The notes: generated by a model not told the origin, from the sequence alone. A stretch of 10,973 bases of DNA from Propionibacteriaceae bacterium (GCA_021323255.1 JAJTCL010000058.1:1-10973), one strand, 5' to 3'. Shown: positions 1 through 7,594, counted from the first letter of the stretch. Translations and numbers: made by a program.

Positions 1-278
1 TTGTCCAGCCGGGACCCACAAGACAGACATCGCCTGCAGCGGCTGCATAGGCCACGCGACGCACGTGACCTCAGGCCGGGACCAGCCTCGAAACACGCTG
101 CACCTTGAAGCCGCGCAACCGCACGCAGGCGAAGGGCTCGGCGGCGGGCAGGCGAAAACCTAAGAGCTTGAGACCCGAGGTATGACAAGGTCTGCCGGCG
201 CGCCGAACTCACCCACCGCGTTTTCGCCAGGCCGCCGCCGAGCCCTTCGCCGAAGGAGTAAGAAACCCGCGCGGACAC
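1..278. other. Non-coding region downstream of alaS
   Basis: No reading frame here resembles a known protein on either strand. In many Actinobacteria ruvX follows alaS closely, but the RuvX N-terminal pattern is not visible in any minus-strand frame. The region holds a 32-bp-arm inverted repeat (listed separately), a small perfect palindrome at 35-47 (TGCAGC-G-GCTGCA), a 10-bp palindrome at 196-205 (CGGCGCGCCG) and a direct repeat GCCGGGACC at 8-16 and 75-83. This density of palindromes is more like intergenic repeat DNA than decayed coding sequence. One minus-strand frame is open from about position 70 to the window edge, but it is too short to judge. Confidence 0.6.
128..251. repeat. Large inverted repeat, 32-bp arms
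   Basis: The left arm at 128-159 and the right arm at 220-251 are reverse complements at about 30 of 32 positions. They share the core GCGAAGGGCTCGGCGGCGG and the inner block GGCGAAAA, and are separated by about 60 bp. Transcribed from alaS, this would form a long GC-rich stem starting about 28 nt after the alaS stop codon. No T-run follows, so it is not a classical intrinsic terminator. It could be a REP/MITE-like intergenic element, two copies of one repeat unit placed head to head, or an RNA-stabilising 3' structure. Within the loop, AGACC (171-175) and GGTCT (189-193) can pair as well. Confidence 0.8.
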
Positions 279-2948
279 TCAGGACTGCAGCGCGTGCCCG
301 ATGGCATATTCCACGGCCTTTAAAGCGTCCTCGGCGCGACTTCCGTCGGTCCCGCCGCCCTGGGCGATGTCGGCCTTGCCCCCACCGCGACCTCCGAGGG
401 TCTCGCTGGCAACCCGCACCAGCGCACTGGCGTCCAGGCCGCGGTCTCGGGCGCCTTGCGTTGTCACGATGACCACACTCGGCTTGTCAACGGGTCCACC
501 TACCAGCGCCACAACTGATGCTGTGTCTTGGACCCGGTTGCGGATCTCGAAGGCGAGCGACCGCAGATCGGTGCCGGATAGGCCGTCAGCCTGGTGGGCA
601 ATGTAGCCGACCCCCCACATGTCGTGGCTCTTGGCGACGATGCTGCCGACATCGGACAACACGGTCTGGTTCCTCAGGTCCGCGATCCGCTTCTCGGCCT
701 CTTTGAGCTGTGCAACGAGCTTGTTGATCCGATCTGGGAGCTGCTCAGGCTGCACCTTGAGGGCGTCGCTGATTTCTAGCACGAGCGACCGTTCCTTGGC
801 GAGGTACCGGAAGGCTTCGATGCCAACAAACGCCTCAACCCGTCGAACCCCGGATCCGACACTGGACTCGCCGGTGAGGGTGACCAGTCCGATCTGGGAG
901 GTGTGTTGCACATGGGTACCGCCGCACAGCTCCCGCGACCAGGGACCCCCCATCTCGACGACCCGTACCGCTTGCTCGTCGTAGGTCTCACCAAAGAGCG
1001 CGAGTGCACCGATCTCGCGAGCCTTGGTCAGCGGCATGATCGACGCGGAGACATTCAGGTCCTTGCGGATCGCCTGGTTTGCCGCCTCCTCGACGTCGGC
1101 CCGGATCTGCTTGCTCAGCCCGCTCTGCCAGGCGAAGTCGAGCCGCAGGTAGCCCGGTTTGTTGTACGAGCCGCTCTGCAGCGCGCTCGGCCCCAGCACT
1201 TGCCGGAGTGCCGCGTGCATCACGTGAGTTCCCGAGTGCGCCTGGCAGGCACCGAGGCGCCATTCACCATCAACCGAGGCCAGCACCTGGACGCCGCTGA
1301 GCAGCTCACCCTGTTTGACCCGGACCCGATGCACGATCAGGCCTTTGACCGGGCGCTGCACGTCGAGGACCTCGAGCTCAACGCCATCACCGATGATCCG
1401 GCCGGCATCGGAGTCCTGGCCGCCCGATTCGGCGTAGAACGGCGTCTGTTCCAGGACAACCTCCACCAGGTCACCCTCTTCAGCGGCCTCGGCGAGTACG
1501 CCGTCCACGACGATGCCGCGAACCTTCGACTCGGTGCTGAGCGCGGTGTACCCGGTGAAGGGGGTCGGTCCGAGCTCGCGCAACTCGCGGTAGATGTCCA
1601 CCGCCTGAGCGCCGGCCTTCTTGGACTTGGCGTCGGCCTTGGCGCGGTCCTTCTGTTCCTGCATCAACCGTCGGAAACCTGCCTCGTCGACGTTCAGCCC
1701 CTGCTCAGCCGCCATCTCGAGGGTGAGGTCGATGGGGAACCCGTACGTATCGTGCAGCTGGAACGCCCGCTCACTGCTGAGCGCCGGTTGCTGCTCCCGC
1801 TTGGCATCAGCCACGGCGAGGTCGAAGATCTGGGTACCGGTGGCGAGGGTTCGCCGGAAGGCGTCCTCCTCCGCGTACGCGATCTGAGAGATCCGTGGCC
1901 AGTCTGAGGCGACTTCGGGATAGGACTCCGCCATCAGGTCGCGGCTGATCGGCAACAACTCTGGCAATACCGGATCGGTCACGCCGAGCAGTCGCATCGC
2001 CCGAACCACGCGGCGCAGCAGCCGGCGCAGCACGTAGCCGCGAGCCTCGTTGCCGGGTGTGACGCCATCAGTGATCAACATCAGGCCAGATCGGATGTGA
2101 TCGCCGACCACCCGGAGCCGTACGTCATCTTCGTGCCGGTCGCCGTAGCGCTTACCCGTCAGCTGAGCTGCGTGGTCGATCACCGGATAGACCTGATCGA
2201 TCTCGTAGAGGTTGTCCACGCCCTGCAGCAGGTAGGCGACGCGCTCCAGACCCATGCCGGTGTCGATGTTCTTCCGCGGAAGCGGACGCGCCACGTCGAA
2301 GTCGTCTTTGTTCCGGATGGTGGATAGCTCCTCTTGCATGAAGACCAGATTCCAGATCTCCAGGAAGCGATCCTCGTCAACAATCGGCCCGCCGTCCGGG
2401 CCATACTCGGGACCACGGTCGACCCAGATCTCGCTGCACGGTCCGCCGGGACCCGGAACGCCCATGTGCCAGTAGTTGTCGAGCAGGCCACGGCGTTGAA
2501 TACGCTCCGGTGGAAGTTCGGCGATGTTTTCCCACAACGCTGCGGCCTCGTCGTCGGAATGCAAGACGGTGACCCAGATCTTGTAGGGGTCAAACCCATA
2601 GCCGCCCGCCTCTTGTGAACCGGTGACCAGCTCCCAGGCGTAGCGGATGGCCTCGGCCTTGAAGTAGTCACCGAAGGAGAAATTCCCGTTCATCTGAAAG
2701 AACGTGGCATGGCGGGTGGTCTTGCCCACCTCGTCGATGTCGAGGGTCCGCACGCACTTCTGGACACTCGTCGCTCTATCGAAGGGCGGTGTCTCGGCCC
2801 CAACGAAGTACCGCTTGAAGGGCACCATGCCGGCGTTGACGAACAACAGCGTGGGATCGTTGTAGAGCAGGGGCGCAGACGGCACAACTTCGTGATCACG
2901 CAATGCGAAGAAATCCAGGAAGCGGCGCCGAATCTCGGCGGTTTTCAT
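279..2948 (-). CDS. alaS: Alanyl-tRNA synthetase (AlaRS)
   Basis: Cytoplasmic class II synthetase that charges tRNA-Ala with alanine and hydrolyses mischarged Ser- or Gly-tRNA-Ala. The 889-residue length fits the family (E. coli about 876). Order of parts: class II catalytic core in about residues 1-240, including the stretch RTLDIDEVGKTTRHATFFQM and the following GNFSFGDYFK; tRNA-recognition region to about 460; editing domain with the zinc ligands H571-xxx-H575 and C675-GGT-H679; then a coiled-coil linker and the C-Ala domain with glycine-rich GGRGGGKADIAQGGG near residues 852-866. The ATG start has AAGGA (2956-2960) 7 nt upstream. The gene is last of a three-gene minus-strand operon, 32 bp after the small membrane-protein gene. 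All key motifs are intact. Downstream lies repeat DNA and not ruvX. Confidence 0.98.
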   Translation of the reverse strand: MKTAEIRRRFLDFFALRDHEVVPSAPLLYNDPTLLFVNAGMVPFKRYFVGAETPPFDRATSVQKCVRTLDIDEVGKTTRHATFFQMNGNFSFGDYFKAEAIRYAWELVTGSQEAGGYGFDPYKIWVTVLHSDDEAAALWENIAELPPERIQRRGLLDNYWHMGVPGPGGPCSEIWVDRGPEYGPDGGPIVDEDRFLEIWNLVFMQEELSTIRNKDDFDVARPLPRKNIDTGMGLERVAYLLQGVDNLYEIDQVYPVIDHAAQLTGKRYGDRHEDDVRLRVVGDHIRSGLMLITDGVTPGNEARGYVLRRLLRRVVRAMRLLGVTDPVLPELLPISRDLMAESYPEVASDWPRISQIAYAEEDAFRRTLATGTQIFDLAVADAKREQQPALSSERAFQLHDTYGFPIDLTLEMAAEQGLNVDEAGFRRLMQEQKDRAKADAKSKKAGAQAVDIYRELRELGPTPFTGYTALSTESKVRGIVVDGVLAEAAEEGDLVEVVLEQTPFYAESGGQDSDAGRIIGDGVELEVLDVQRPVKGLIVHRVRVKQGELLSGVQVLASVDGEWRLGACQAHSGTHVMHAALRQVLGPSALQSGSYNKPGYLRLDFAWQSGLSKQIRADVEEAANQAIRKDLNVSASIMPLTKAREIGALALFGETYDEQAVRVVEMGGPWSRELCGGTHVQHTSQIGLVTLTGESSVGSGVRRVEAFVGIEAFRYLAKERSLVLEISDALKVQPEQLPDRINKLVAQLKEAEKRIADLRNQTVLSDVGSIVAKSHDMWGVGYIAHQADGLSGTDLRSLAFEIRNRVQDTASVVALVGGPVDKPSVVIVTTQGARDRGLDASALVRVASETLGGRGGGKADIAQGGGTDGSRAEDALKAVEYAIGHALQS

Positions 2949-2980
2949 GACGTGGTCCTTGGGTGGTAACTCGAGAAGGG

Positions 2981-3223
2981 CTAGCGGAGAGGTTCCTCAT
3001 CGGGTAGGCCGAGCGTCTCACGGAGCTCCGTTTCCCGCTCGGCCATTCCAGCTCGCAACCGGTCGACGAAGCCGCGGGCCGACTCGCTGACGCTGCTCGC
3101 GGAGTTCGCGACGCGCTGACCGACGGCCTTCGGACTTGTCTTCCTCAGATACCCCCGGATCTTGACCGACACGAAGACCGCGACACCCGCGCCGATGGCG
3201 AACCAGAAGAAGCGGCGGAACAT
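2981..3223 (-). CDS. Small membrane protein, DUF6167-like
   Basis: Eighty-residue protein with one hydrophobic segment at about residues 5-22 after a short basic N-terminus (MFRRFF), then a basic stretch and a charged, probably helical C-terminal half rich in Ala, Glu and Arg. I read it as the small DUF6167-type protein commonly found between a DUF948 gene and alaS in Actinobacteria; its function is unknown. Start choice: the sequence reads GTGATG. The ATG at 3223 overlaps the upstream TGA by one base and lies 7-8 nt from a strong GGAGGA site (around 3232-3237). The GTG at 3226 would be too close to that site. The overlap implies translational coupling to the DUF948 gene. Assignment rests on context, topology and size. 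Confidence 0.85.
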   Translation of the reverse strand: MFRRFFWFAIGAGVAVFVSVKIRGYLRKTSPKAVGQRVANSASSVSESARGFVDRLRAGMAERETELRETLGLPDEEPLR

Positions 3224-3618
3224 CACGCACTCCTCCTCGCCTTACGGCGTGATCCGTCACCGCGAATCGCCTTCCGTACGCCGTAGCTGAATGCCGCCGT
3301 CTTCACCAGCGGACCACCAAGGGTCGCGGAAAACAGATTGGTCATCTGTGCCGCATTCTCAGTGACCACGGTCGCATTGCGGCTGGCTTTGGCGACGTCA
3401 TCGGTCACCACGCTGAGTTTGACCAGCTCATCGTTGGTCGCGCGTACCGTTCCGCGCAGCTCGGTGAGAATCGGCACCGACTCATGGCCGATATCACGCA
3501 CCGCGAGTCGGACCTCCTCCAGCACCCGCCCGAGCTTGAGCAGCGGCACGGCCGTCAATGCCACCAAGGCGACAAATGCAACGGCGGCGATCAGGCCTGC
3601 GATCTCCCCTACCGACAT
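3223..3618 (-). CDS. DUF948 domain-containing membrane protein
   Basis: 131-residue protein with an N-terminal transmembrane helix at about residues 5-27 (Ala/Val/Leu-rich), followed by a long amphipathic region resembling a methyl-accepting-type coiled coil (repeated Val/Thr/Asn/Glu heptads, e.g. LTELRGTVRATNDELVKLS). The tail is strongly basic (RRKARRSA). This architecture and its place two genes upstream of alaS match the DUF948 family, whose function is not established. The ATG start has GAAGGAA with AAGGA at 3625-3629, 6 nt upstream. It is the first gene of the DUF948 / DUF6167-like / alaS operon, and its TGA overlaps the next start. Confidence 0.9.
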   Translation of the reverse strand: MSVGEIAGLIAAVAFVALVALTAVPLLKLGRVLEEVRLAVRDIGHESVPILTELRGTVRATNDELVKLSVVTDDVAKASRNATVVTENAAQMTNLFSATLGGPLVKTAAFSYGVRKAIRGDGSRRKARRSA

Positions 3619-3674
3619 CGGATTTCCTTCTACTTGGTGAACAGTGCGGAGTGGCCACGCGGCGTGCCTATGCG

Positions 3675-3703
3675 ACCTTACCCTGCTCCTACCCAGGGAA
3701 AGC
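3675..3703 (-). promoter_or_regulatory. Weak candidate promoter for the DUF948-alaS operon
   Basis: On the minus strand a TAAGGT -10-like hexamer (3675-3680) is preceded, with 16-17 nt spacing, by a poor TTTCCC -35-like hexamer. This would give a leader of about 50 nt before the DUF948 ATG. The 102-bp gap after rarA is the only space for a dedicated operon promoter, but the hexamers are weak and transcription may instead read through from rarA. Confidence 0.25.
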
Positions 3704-3716
3704 TGGCATTTCCAGC
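3702..3716 (-). terminator. Possible weak terminator hairpin after rarA
   Basis: GCTGG / CCAGC arms (3702-3706 and 3712-3716) with a 5-nt loop begin 5 bp past the rarA stop. On the minus strand the hairpin is followed by TTTCCC. The stem is short and the T-run very poor, so it may only attenuate. Confidence 0.3.
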
Positions 3717-3720
3717 ACCT

Positions 3721-5079
3721 CTAGTGATCAGAATGACCCAAGAGCTCCTCGATGCGCGCCAGCCTGGCTACCATGGCTGCTTCGGCGCCATGCTCACTCG
3801 GGATGTAGTAGCGGGCACCGGCCAACTCTTCCGGCAGGTACTGCTGAGCCGCAATGCCGTGGGGCTCGTCGTGGGCGTAGGCGTAGTCCTGGCCATGTCC
3901 GAGCCGCTGGGCGCCCGGATAGTGAGCGTCCCGCAGGTGGCGTGGCACCAGTCCGATCCTGCCGGCGTTGACGTCGGCCAGCGCAGCATCCACCGCCTTG
4001 ATAACCGCATTCGACTTGGGCGCCAAGGCAAGCGCAATGACCGCTTGCGCCAGGTTGATCCGTCCCTCCGGCATCCCGATGAACTCGACGGCATGCGCAG
4101 CGGCGACTGCTGTCTGCAGCGCGGATGGGTCGGCCAGACCAATGTCCTCCGATGCCAAGATCACCAGCCGCCGAGCGATGAAGCGTGGGTCTTCCCCGGC
4201 GGCCACCATCCGGGCGAGGTAATGCAGGGCCGCCTGGACATCGGAGCCTCGAATGGACTTGATGAATGCGCTGATCACGTCGTAGTGCTGATCACCGGCA
4301 CGGTCGTAGCGGACCGCCGCCTTGTCAACGGCACGCTCGACCATGTCGGTGGTGATCATCGTCTGACCCACGGCAGATGCGCCTGCGGCCGACTCCTCCA
4401 GGAAGGTCAGCGCGCGGCGCGCATCAGCCCCGGAGAGGCGCACGATCATGGCGCGAGCATCGGAGTCGAGCTGGTATGCGCCGGCCAGTCCGCGGTCCTC
4501 TTTCAGCGCTCGATCGATGAGATCGGAGATGTCTTGATCGCTGAGCGGCTTCAGAGTCAGCAAGAGCGATCGTGACAGCAGGGGCGAGATGACCGAGAAG
4601 CTCGGGTTCTCCGTAGTTGCAGCGATCAGGGTGACCAGCCGGTTCTCCACTGCCGGAAGCAGCACGTCTTGCTGGGTCTTGGAGAAGCGATGCACCTCAT
4701 CGATGAACAACACGGTCTGGCGCGCCGTACGCAGGTCTCGACGAGCTTGGTCAAGCACCGCCCGGACCTCCTTCACGCCGGCAGTCACGGCGGAAAGCTC
4801 CACAAACCTGGAATCGCTCTGGTAGGAGACGACTGCAGCGATCGTCGTTTTGCCGACACCTGGCGGCCCCCAGAGGAATACCGACATCGGCTCGCCGGCG
4901 GCAAGACGACGAAGCGGGGAACCTGGCGCCAGCAAATGATCTTGACCGACGATCTCCTCCAGCGTGCGCGGTCGCATGCGTACCGCGAGCGGCAGCCCGG
5001 CACGATCGGTGTCGCCCAGGCTGCCACTAGGTGTGGCGGTCTGACCACCGACGGTACCGCCGAAGAGATCCTCGCTCAT
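3721..5079 (-). CDS. rarA: Replication-associated recombination protein A (AAA+ ATPase)
   Basis: 452-residue cytoplasmic AAA+ ATPase of the RarA/MgsA/Mgs1-WRNIP1 family, which acts at stalled replication forks and on single-strand gaps. Visible motifs: RPRTLEEIVGQDHLL at about 37-51, Walker A GPPGVGKT at 71-78, Walker B LFIDEVHR at 124-131, sensor-1 TTEN at 155-158 and the arginine-finger region LLSR near 167-170. The C-terminal half contains the family's lid and tetramerisation region (IRGSDVQAALHYLARM and GMPEGRINLAQAV are recognisable). The length is normal and the frame intact. The ATG has no good ribosome-binding site, but a TAGGAT box lies 8 nt upstream, suggesting a leaderless transcript. 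It is divergent from the SgcJ-like gene and sits upstream of the DUF948-alaS operon on the same strand. Confidence 0.96.
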   Translation of the reverse strand: MSEDLFGGTVGGQTATPSGSLGDTDRAGLPLAVRMRPRTLEEIVGQDHLLAPGSPLRRLAAGEPMSVFLWGPPGVGKTTIAAVVSYQSDSRFVELSAVTAGVKEVRAVLDQARRDLRTARQTVLFIDEVHRFSKTQQDVLLPAVENRLVTLIAATTENPSFSVISPLLSRSLLLTLKPLSDQDISDLIDRALKEDRGLAGAYQLDSDARAMIVRLSGADARRALTFLEESAAGASAVGQTMITTDMVERAVDKAAVRYDRAGDQHYDVISAFIKSIRGSDVQAALHYLARMVAAGEDPRFIARRLVILASEDIGLADPSALQTAVAAAHAVEFIGMPEGRINLAQAVIALALAPKSNAVIKAVDAALADVNAGRIGLVPRHLRDAHYPGAQRLGHGQDYAYAHDEPHGIAAQQYLPEELAGARYYIPSEHGAEAAMVARLARIEELLGHSDH

Positions 5080-5087
5080 TGCCTGAG

Positions 5088-5093
5088 ATCCTA
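5088..5093 (-). promoter_or_regulatory. Candidate -10 box for leaderless rarA transcript
   Basis: TAGGAT on the minus strand ends 8 nt before the rarA ATG, so transcription would start at or next to the A of the start codon. The start lacks a purine-rich ribosome-binding site, which fits the leaderless mRNAs common in Actinobacteria. No clear -35 hexamer is seen. Confidence 0.4.
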
Positions 5094-5225
5094 CGGATAC
5101 CGTCCCAACCCGGCTTGCTGCTGGTCGATCACGAGATTGAATGCGCCCGTTCCAGGTCTCAGTTAGCGTCCTGCGCGGTCAGCAACTTCACGGCCATTGT
5201 CTCGCCTTGCACCGCAGCGTTCGCC

Positions 5226-5231
5226 TATAGG
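5226..5231 (+). promoter_or_regulatory. Candidate -10 box for the SgcJ-like gene
   Basis: TATAGG lies 13 nt before the ATG at 5245, so the predicted transcript would have a leader of only about 7 nt. No Shine-Dalgarno site lies between this box and the ATG. TTGCAC at 5207-5212 resembles a -35 box, but its 13-nt spacing is too short. A similar TATAGG precedes the DUF2252 gene. Confidence 0.3.
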
Positions 5232-5244
5232 GCATCATGCGCCC

Positions 5245-5688
5245 ATGGGCGAGAACGAAGTCAGGACTCTTTACGACACTTTGATCACCGCGTGGAACGA
5301 TCACGACGGCATCGCCATGGCTGCACCCTTCGCCGAGGACGGCGTGATCATCGGATTCGATGGCAGCGTGAGTTCGGGTAGCCAGGCGATTGGCAGCGAG
5401 ATGGCAAACATTTTCGCAGACCACGAGACCGGGCGCTACGCCGTCAAAGTGACGTCGGTTCGTGGACTGGGACAGCACGCCGTGATCTTGCGAGCGATTG
5501 CTGGGCTGGTGCCACCGGGCCGTACTGCGATAAATCCCGAGACAAACTCCCACCAGAGCGTTGTCGCCGAAAGGCAGCACGGCCAATGGCGGATCGTGCT
5601 CTTCCAAAACACTCCTGCCCAGTTCCACGGCCGGCCGAGCCTGGTCGAGGAGATGACACGGGAGTTGCAAGCTGTCGCAGATTCCTGA
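5245..5688 (+). CDS. SgcJ/EcaC family NTF2-like protein
   Basis: 147-residue protein of the SnoaL/NTF2-like superfamily, closest by eye to the SgcJ/EcaC group. These are small alpha-beta barrel proteins often annotated as oxidoreductases, but the activity of most is unproven. Family-like features: N-terminal helix with LYDTLITAWNDHDG and APFAEDGV at about residues 8-32, the segment SHQSVVAERQHGQWRIVLFQNTPA near 99-123 and the tail FHGRPSLVEEMTREL. There is no signal peptide or transmembrane segment. I chose the ATG at 5245 because the family's first helix begins just after it. Upstream in-frame codons back to a TTG at 5197 add a non-conserved extension that would cross the putative promoter. 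The gene is divergent from rarA and convergent with aspS, so it is probably monocistronic. The substrate is unknown. Confidence 0.88.
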   Translation: MGENEVRTLYDTLITAWNDHDGIAMAAPFAEDGVIIGFDGSVSSGSQAIGSEMANIFADHETGRYAVKVTSVRGLGQHAVILRAIAGLVPPGRTAINPETNSHQSVVAERQHGQWRIVLFQNTPAQFHGRPSLVEEMTRELQAVADS

Positions 5689-5704
5689 GGTGCCAACACC
5701 TCAG
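5685..5704. terminator. Bidirectional hairpin between SgcJ-like gene and aspS
   Basis: CTGAGGTG and CACCTCAG form a perfect 8-bp stem around a CCAA loop. The hairpin starts inside the last codons of the SgcJ-like gene and ends 12 bp before the aspS stop. It has no T-run on either side, but its placement between convergent genes suggests a shared terminator or 3'-end structure. Confidence 0.6.
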
Positions 5705-5716
5705 TCGTCCGGCCTC

Positions 5717-7483
5717 TCAGACCTCGGGCTGGACGTCGATGCCCGCCTCCTTGCGCTGATCGGCTGTGATCGGAGCGGGCGCGCCTGTCAGTGGGTCAAC
5801 GCCCCCGCCAGACTTCGGGAAGGCGATCACGTCGCGGATCGAGTCGGTTCCTGACAAGAGGGCACAGATCCGGTCCCAACCGAACGCGATGCCGCCATGC
5901 GGCGGGGGGCCGTAGCTGAACGCGTCCAACAGGAACCCGAACCGCTGCTGAGCCTCCTCCTTCGGCAATCCCATCACCGCGAAGACGCGCTCCTGGATAT
6001 CCCGCCGATGGATACGGATCGAGCCGCCGCCGATCTCGTTCCCGTTGCAGATGATGTCGTAGGCCCAGGCGAGTGCTGAGCCAGGATCGGTGTCGAAGTT
6101 CTCCGTGTCCTGCGGCGCTGTGAATGCGTGGTGTACCGCGGTCCAGGCACCGGCCCCGACGGTCACATCGCCGGCGGCCATCGCGACGCTCGCAGGCTCG
6201 AACAACGGTGCATCGACAACCCAGCAAAACGCCCACTCGTCCTCGTCGATGAGCCCCACCCTTCGGCCAATCTCGAGTCGAGTAGCACCAAGCAGCGACT
6301 GCGCGAGTGCACGCGGACCGGCGGCAAAGAAGACGCAGTCCCCCGGTGCGGCACCAACCTCAGCAGCAAGGCCGGCGCGCTCAGACTCCGAGAGGTTCTT
6401 TGCCACTGGCCCGCCTAGCTCACCGTCATGGCCGACCAGCACGTACGCCAGACCACGGTGTCCGCGCTGGCGAGCGAACTCCTGCCACGCGTCCAACTGC
6501 TTGCGCGGCTGGCTGGCACCGTCCGGCATCACCACGGCACCGACGTAGTCGGATTGGAACACCCGAAACGGTGTCTTGGCGAAGTAGTCCGTCACCTCGA
6601 CCAGTTCCTGTCCGAACCGCAGGTCAGGCTTGTCGGTACCGAATCGGTTCATTGCCTCCGCATAGGTCAAGCGGAGCAGGGGGGTTGCGACTTCGACGCC
6701 GATCAGCTGCCAAATGGCGGTGATCAGCGCCTCGGTGAGCTCAATCACGTCGTCCTGGTCGACAAAGCTCATCTCGACGTCAAGCTGGGTGAACTCCGGC
6801 TGCCGATCTGCTCGGAAATCCTCGTCGCGATAACACCGGGCGATCTGGTAGTAGCGCTCCATGCCGCCGACCATGAGCAGTTGCTTGAAAAGTTGCGGGC
6901 TCTGCGGCAACGCGTACCACGAGCCTGGCTTGAGTCGTGCCGGAACCAGAAAGTCGCGCGCTCCCTCCGGCGTGGAACGGGTCATCGTCGGTGTTTCGAT
7001 CTCCACGAAGCCGCGCTCGGCCAGCAACGAACGGGCCACCCGATTGACCTCACTGCGTAGCCGAAGCGCCGCAGCCGGCGCTGGCCGCCGCAGGTCGAGA
7101 TAGCGGTATTTCAGCCTCGTCTCCTCACCCACGCTAACGCGCTCGTCGATCTGGAATGGCAACGGCGCCGACGGACTCAGCACTTCCAGCTCGGTGACGA
7201 CAACTTCCACCTCTCCCGTTGGCAGCTCGGGATTGGCGTTGCCTTCCGGCCGCAGCTCGACCTCGCCGGTGACGAGCAGGCAGTACTCATTGCGCAGCTC
7301 GTGCGCGCCGGATGCGGCCAAGGTCTCGTCGCGTACCACTATCTGAACGAGTCCGGAGGCATCACGAAGATCAAGAAAGGCGACTCCACCATGATCGCGA
7401 CGGCGAGCTACCCAGCCGGCCAAAGTCACAGTAGTGCCGGCATCCTCGGCACGAAGGGTGCCGACGCCATGGGTGCGCATCAC
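5717..7483 (-). CDS. aspS: Aspartyl-tRNA synthetase, probably non-discriminating (Asp/Asn)
   Basis: 588-residue class IIb synthetase of the bacterial type, activating aspartate for tRNA-Asp. Parts seen: N-terminal OB-fold anticodon-binding domain (about 1-105, LAGWVARRRDHGGVAFLDLRD); catalytic core with FKQLLMVGG; motif 2 around CYRDEDFRADRQPEFTQLDVE (from C217); an inserted GAD domain (about 300-410) that is characteristic of bacterial AspRS; and motif 3 GGIAFGWDRICALL with GWDR at 535-538. Residues H31 and G81 match the pair reported for non-discriminating enzymes, which also charge tRNA-Asn with Asp for later amidation by GatCAB. The start reads GTGATG. GTG at 7483 is 9 nt after AAAGGA and ATG at 7480 is 12 nt after it, so either is possible. 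A good promoter lies about 40 bp upstream. Confidence 0.97.
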   Translation of the reverse strand: MMRTHGVGTLRAEDAGTTVTLAGWVARRRDHGGVAFLDLRDASGLVQIVVRDETLAASGAHELRNEYCLLVTGEVELRPEGNANPELPTGEVEVVVTELEVLSPSAPLPFQIDERVSVGEETRLKYRYLDLRRPAPAAALRLRSEVNRVARSLLAERGFVEIETPTMTRSTPEGARDFLVPARLKPGSWYALPQSPQLFKQLLMVGGMERYYQIARCYRDEDFRADRQPEFTQLDVEMSFVDQDDVIELTEALITAIWQLIGVEVATPLLRLTYAEAMNRFGTDKPDLRFGQELVEVTDYFAKTPFRVFQSDYVGAVVMPDGASQPRKQLDAWQEFARQRGHRGLAYVLVGHDGELGGPVAKNLSESERAGLAAEVGAAPGDCVFFAAGPRALAQSLLGATRLEIGRRVGLIDEDEWAFCWVVDAPLFEPASVAMAAGDVTVGAGAWTAVHHAFTAPQDTENFDTDPGSALAWAYDIICNGNEIGGGSIRIHRRDIQERVFAVMGLPKEEAQQRFGFLLDAFSYGPPPHGGIAFGWDRICALLSGTDSIRDVIAFPKSGGGVDPLTGAPAPITADQRKEAGIDVQPEV

Positions 7484-7520
7484 GAGGTGCTGTCCTTTCC
7501 GATCACTCGAGCGACATTCG

Positions 7521-7548
7521 ATCCTACGGGCCAGCAGCCTCCTGTCCC
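7521..7548 (-). promoter_or_regulatory. Candidate aspS promoter
   Basis: On the minus strand, GGGACA (-35-like, 7543-7548) and TAGGAT (-10-like, 7521-7526) are separated by 16 nt; each matches the consensus at 4 of 6 positions. The predicted start point near 7514 gives a leader of about 30 nt containing AAAGGA before the aspS start codon. Confidence 0.5.
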
Positions 7549-7594
7549 TACCGCATTTCTTGTATTCGGCGGAGGTGCAGCCGAGACTTGGAAA

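Noticed and set aside
1..70. Possible partial gene (ruvX) reading off the left edge
   Set aside because: The short open minus-strand frame lacks the expected RuvX start pattern and is rich in palindromes.
903..1907. 334-codon plus-strand open frame opposite alaS
   Set aside because: It lies wholly within the intact alaS frame and resembles no family. GC-rich third positions produce such antisense frames.
3484..4575. 363-codon plus-strand open frame opposite rarA
   Set aside because: It is the antisense shadow of rarA and runs across the rarA-DUF948 gap into the DUF948 gene. No domain is recognisable.
5197..5244. TTG-started extension of the SgcJ-like protein
   Set aside because: It has no ribosome site, would span the candidate -10 box, and the family's first helix starts just after ATG 5245.
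5188..5670. 160-codon minus-strand frame opposite the SgcJ-like gene
   Set aside because: It is the antisense shadow of a recognised family member and would occupy the rarA/SgcJ-like promoter region.
7301..7594. Upstream extension of the TIMP-like frame
   Set aside because: It overlaps the start of aspS and its promoter on the opposite strand. The signal peptide only makes sense from about 7595.
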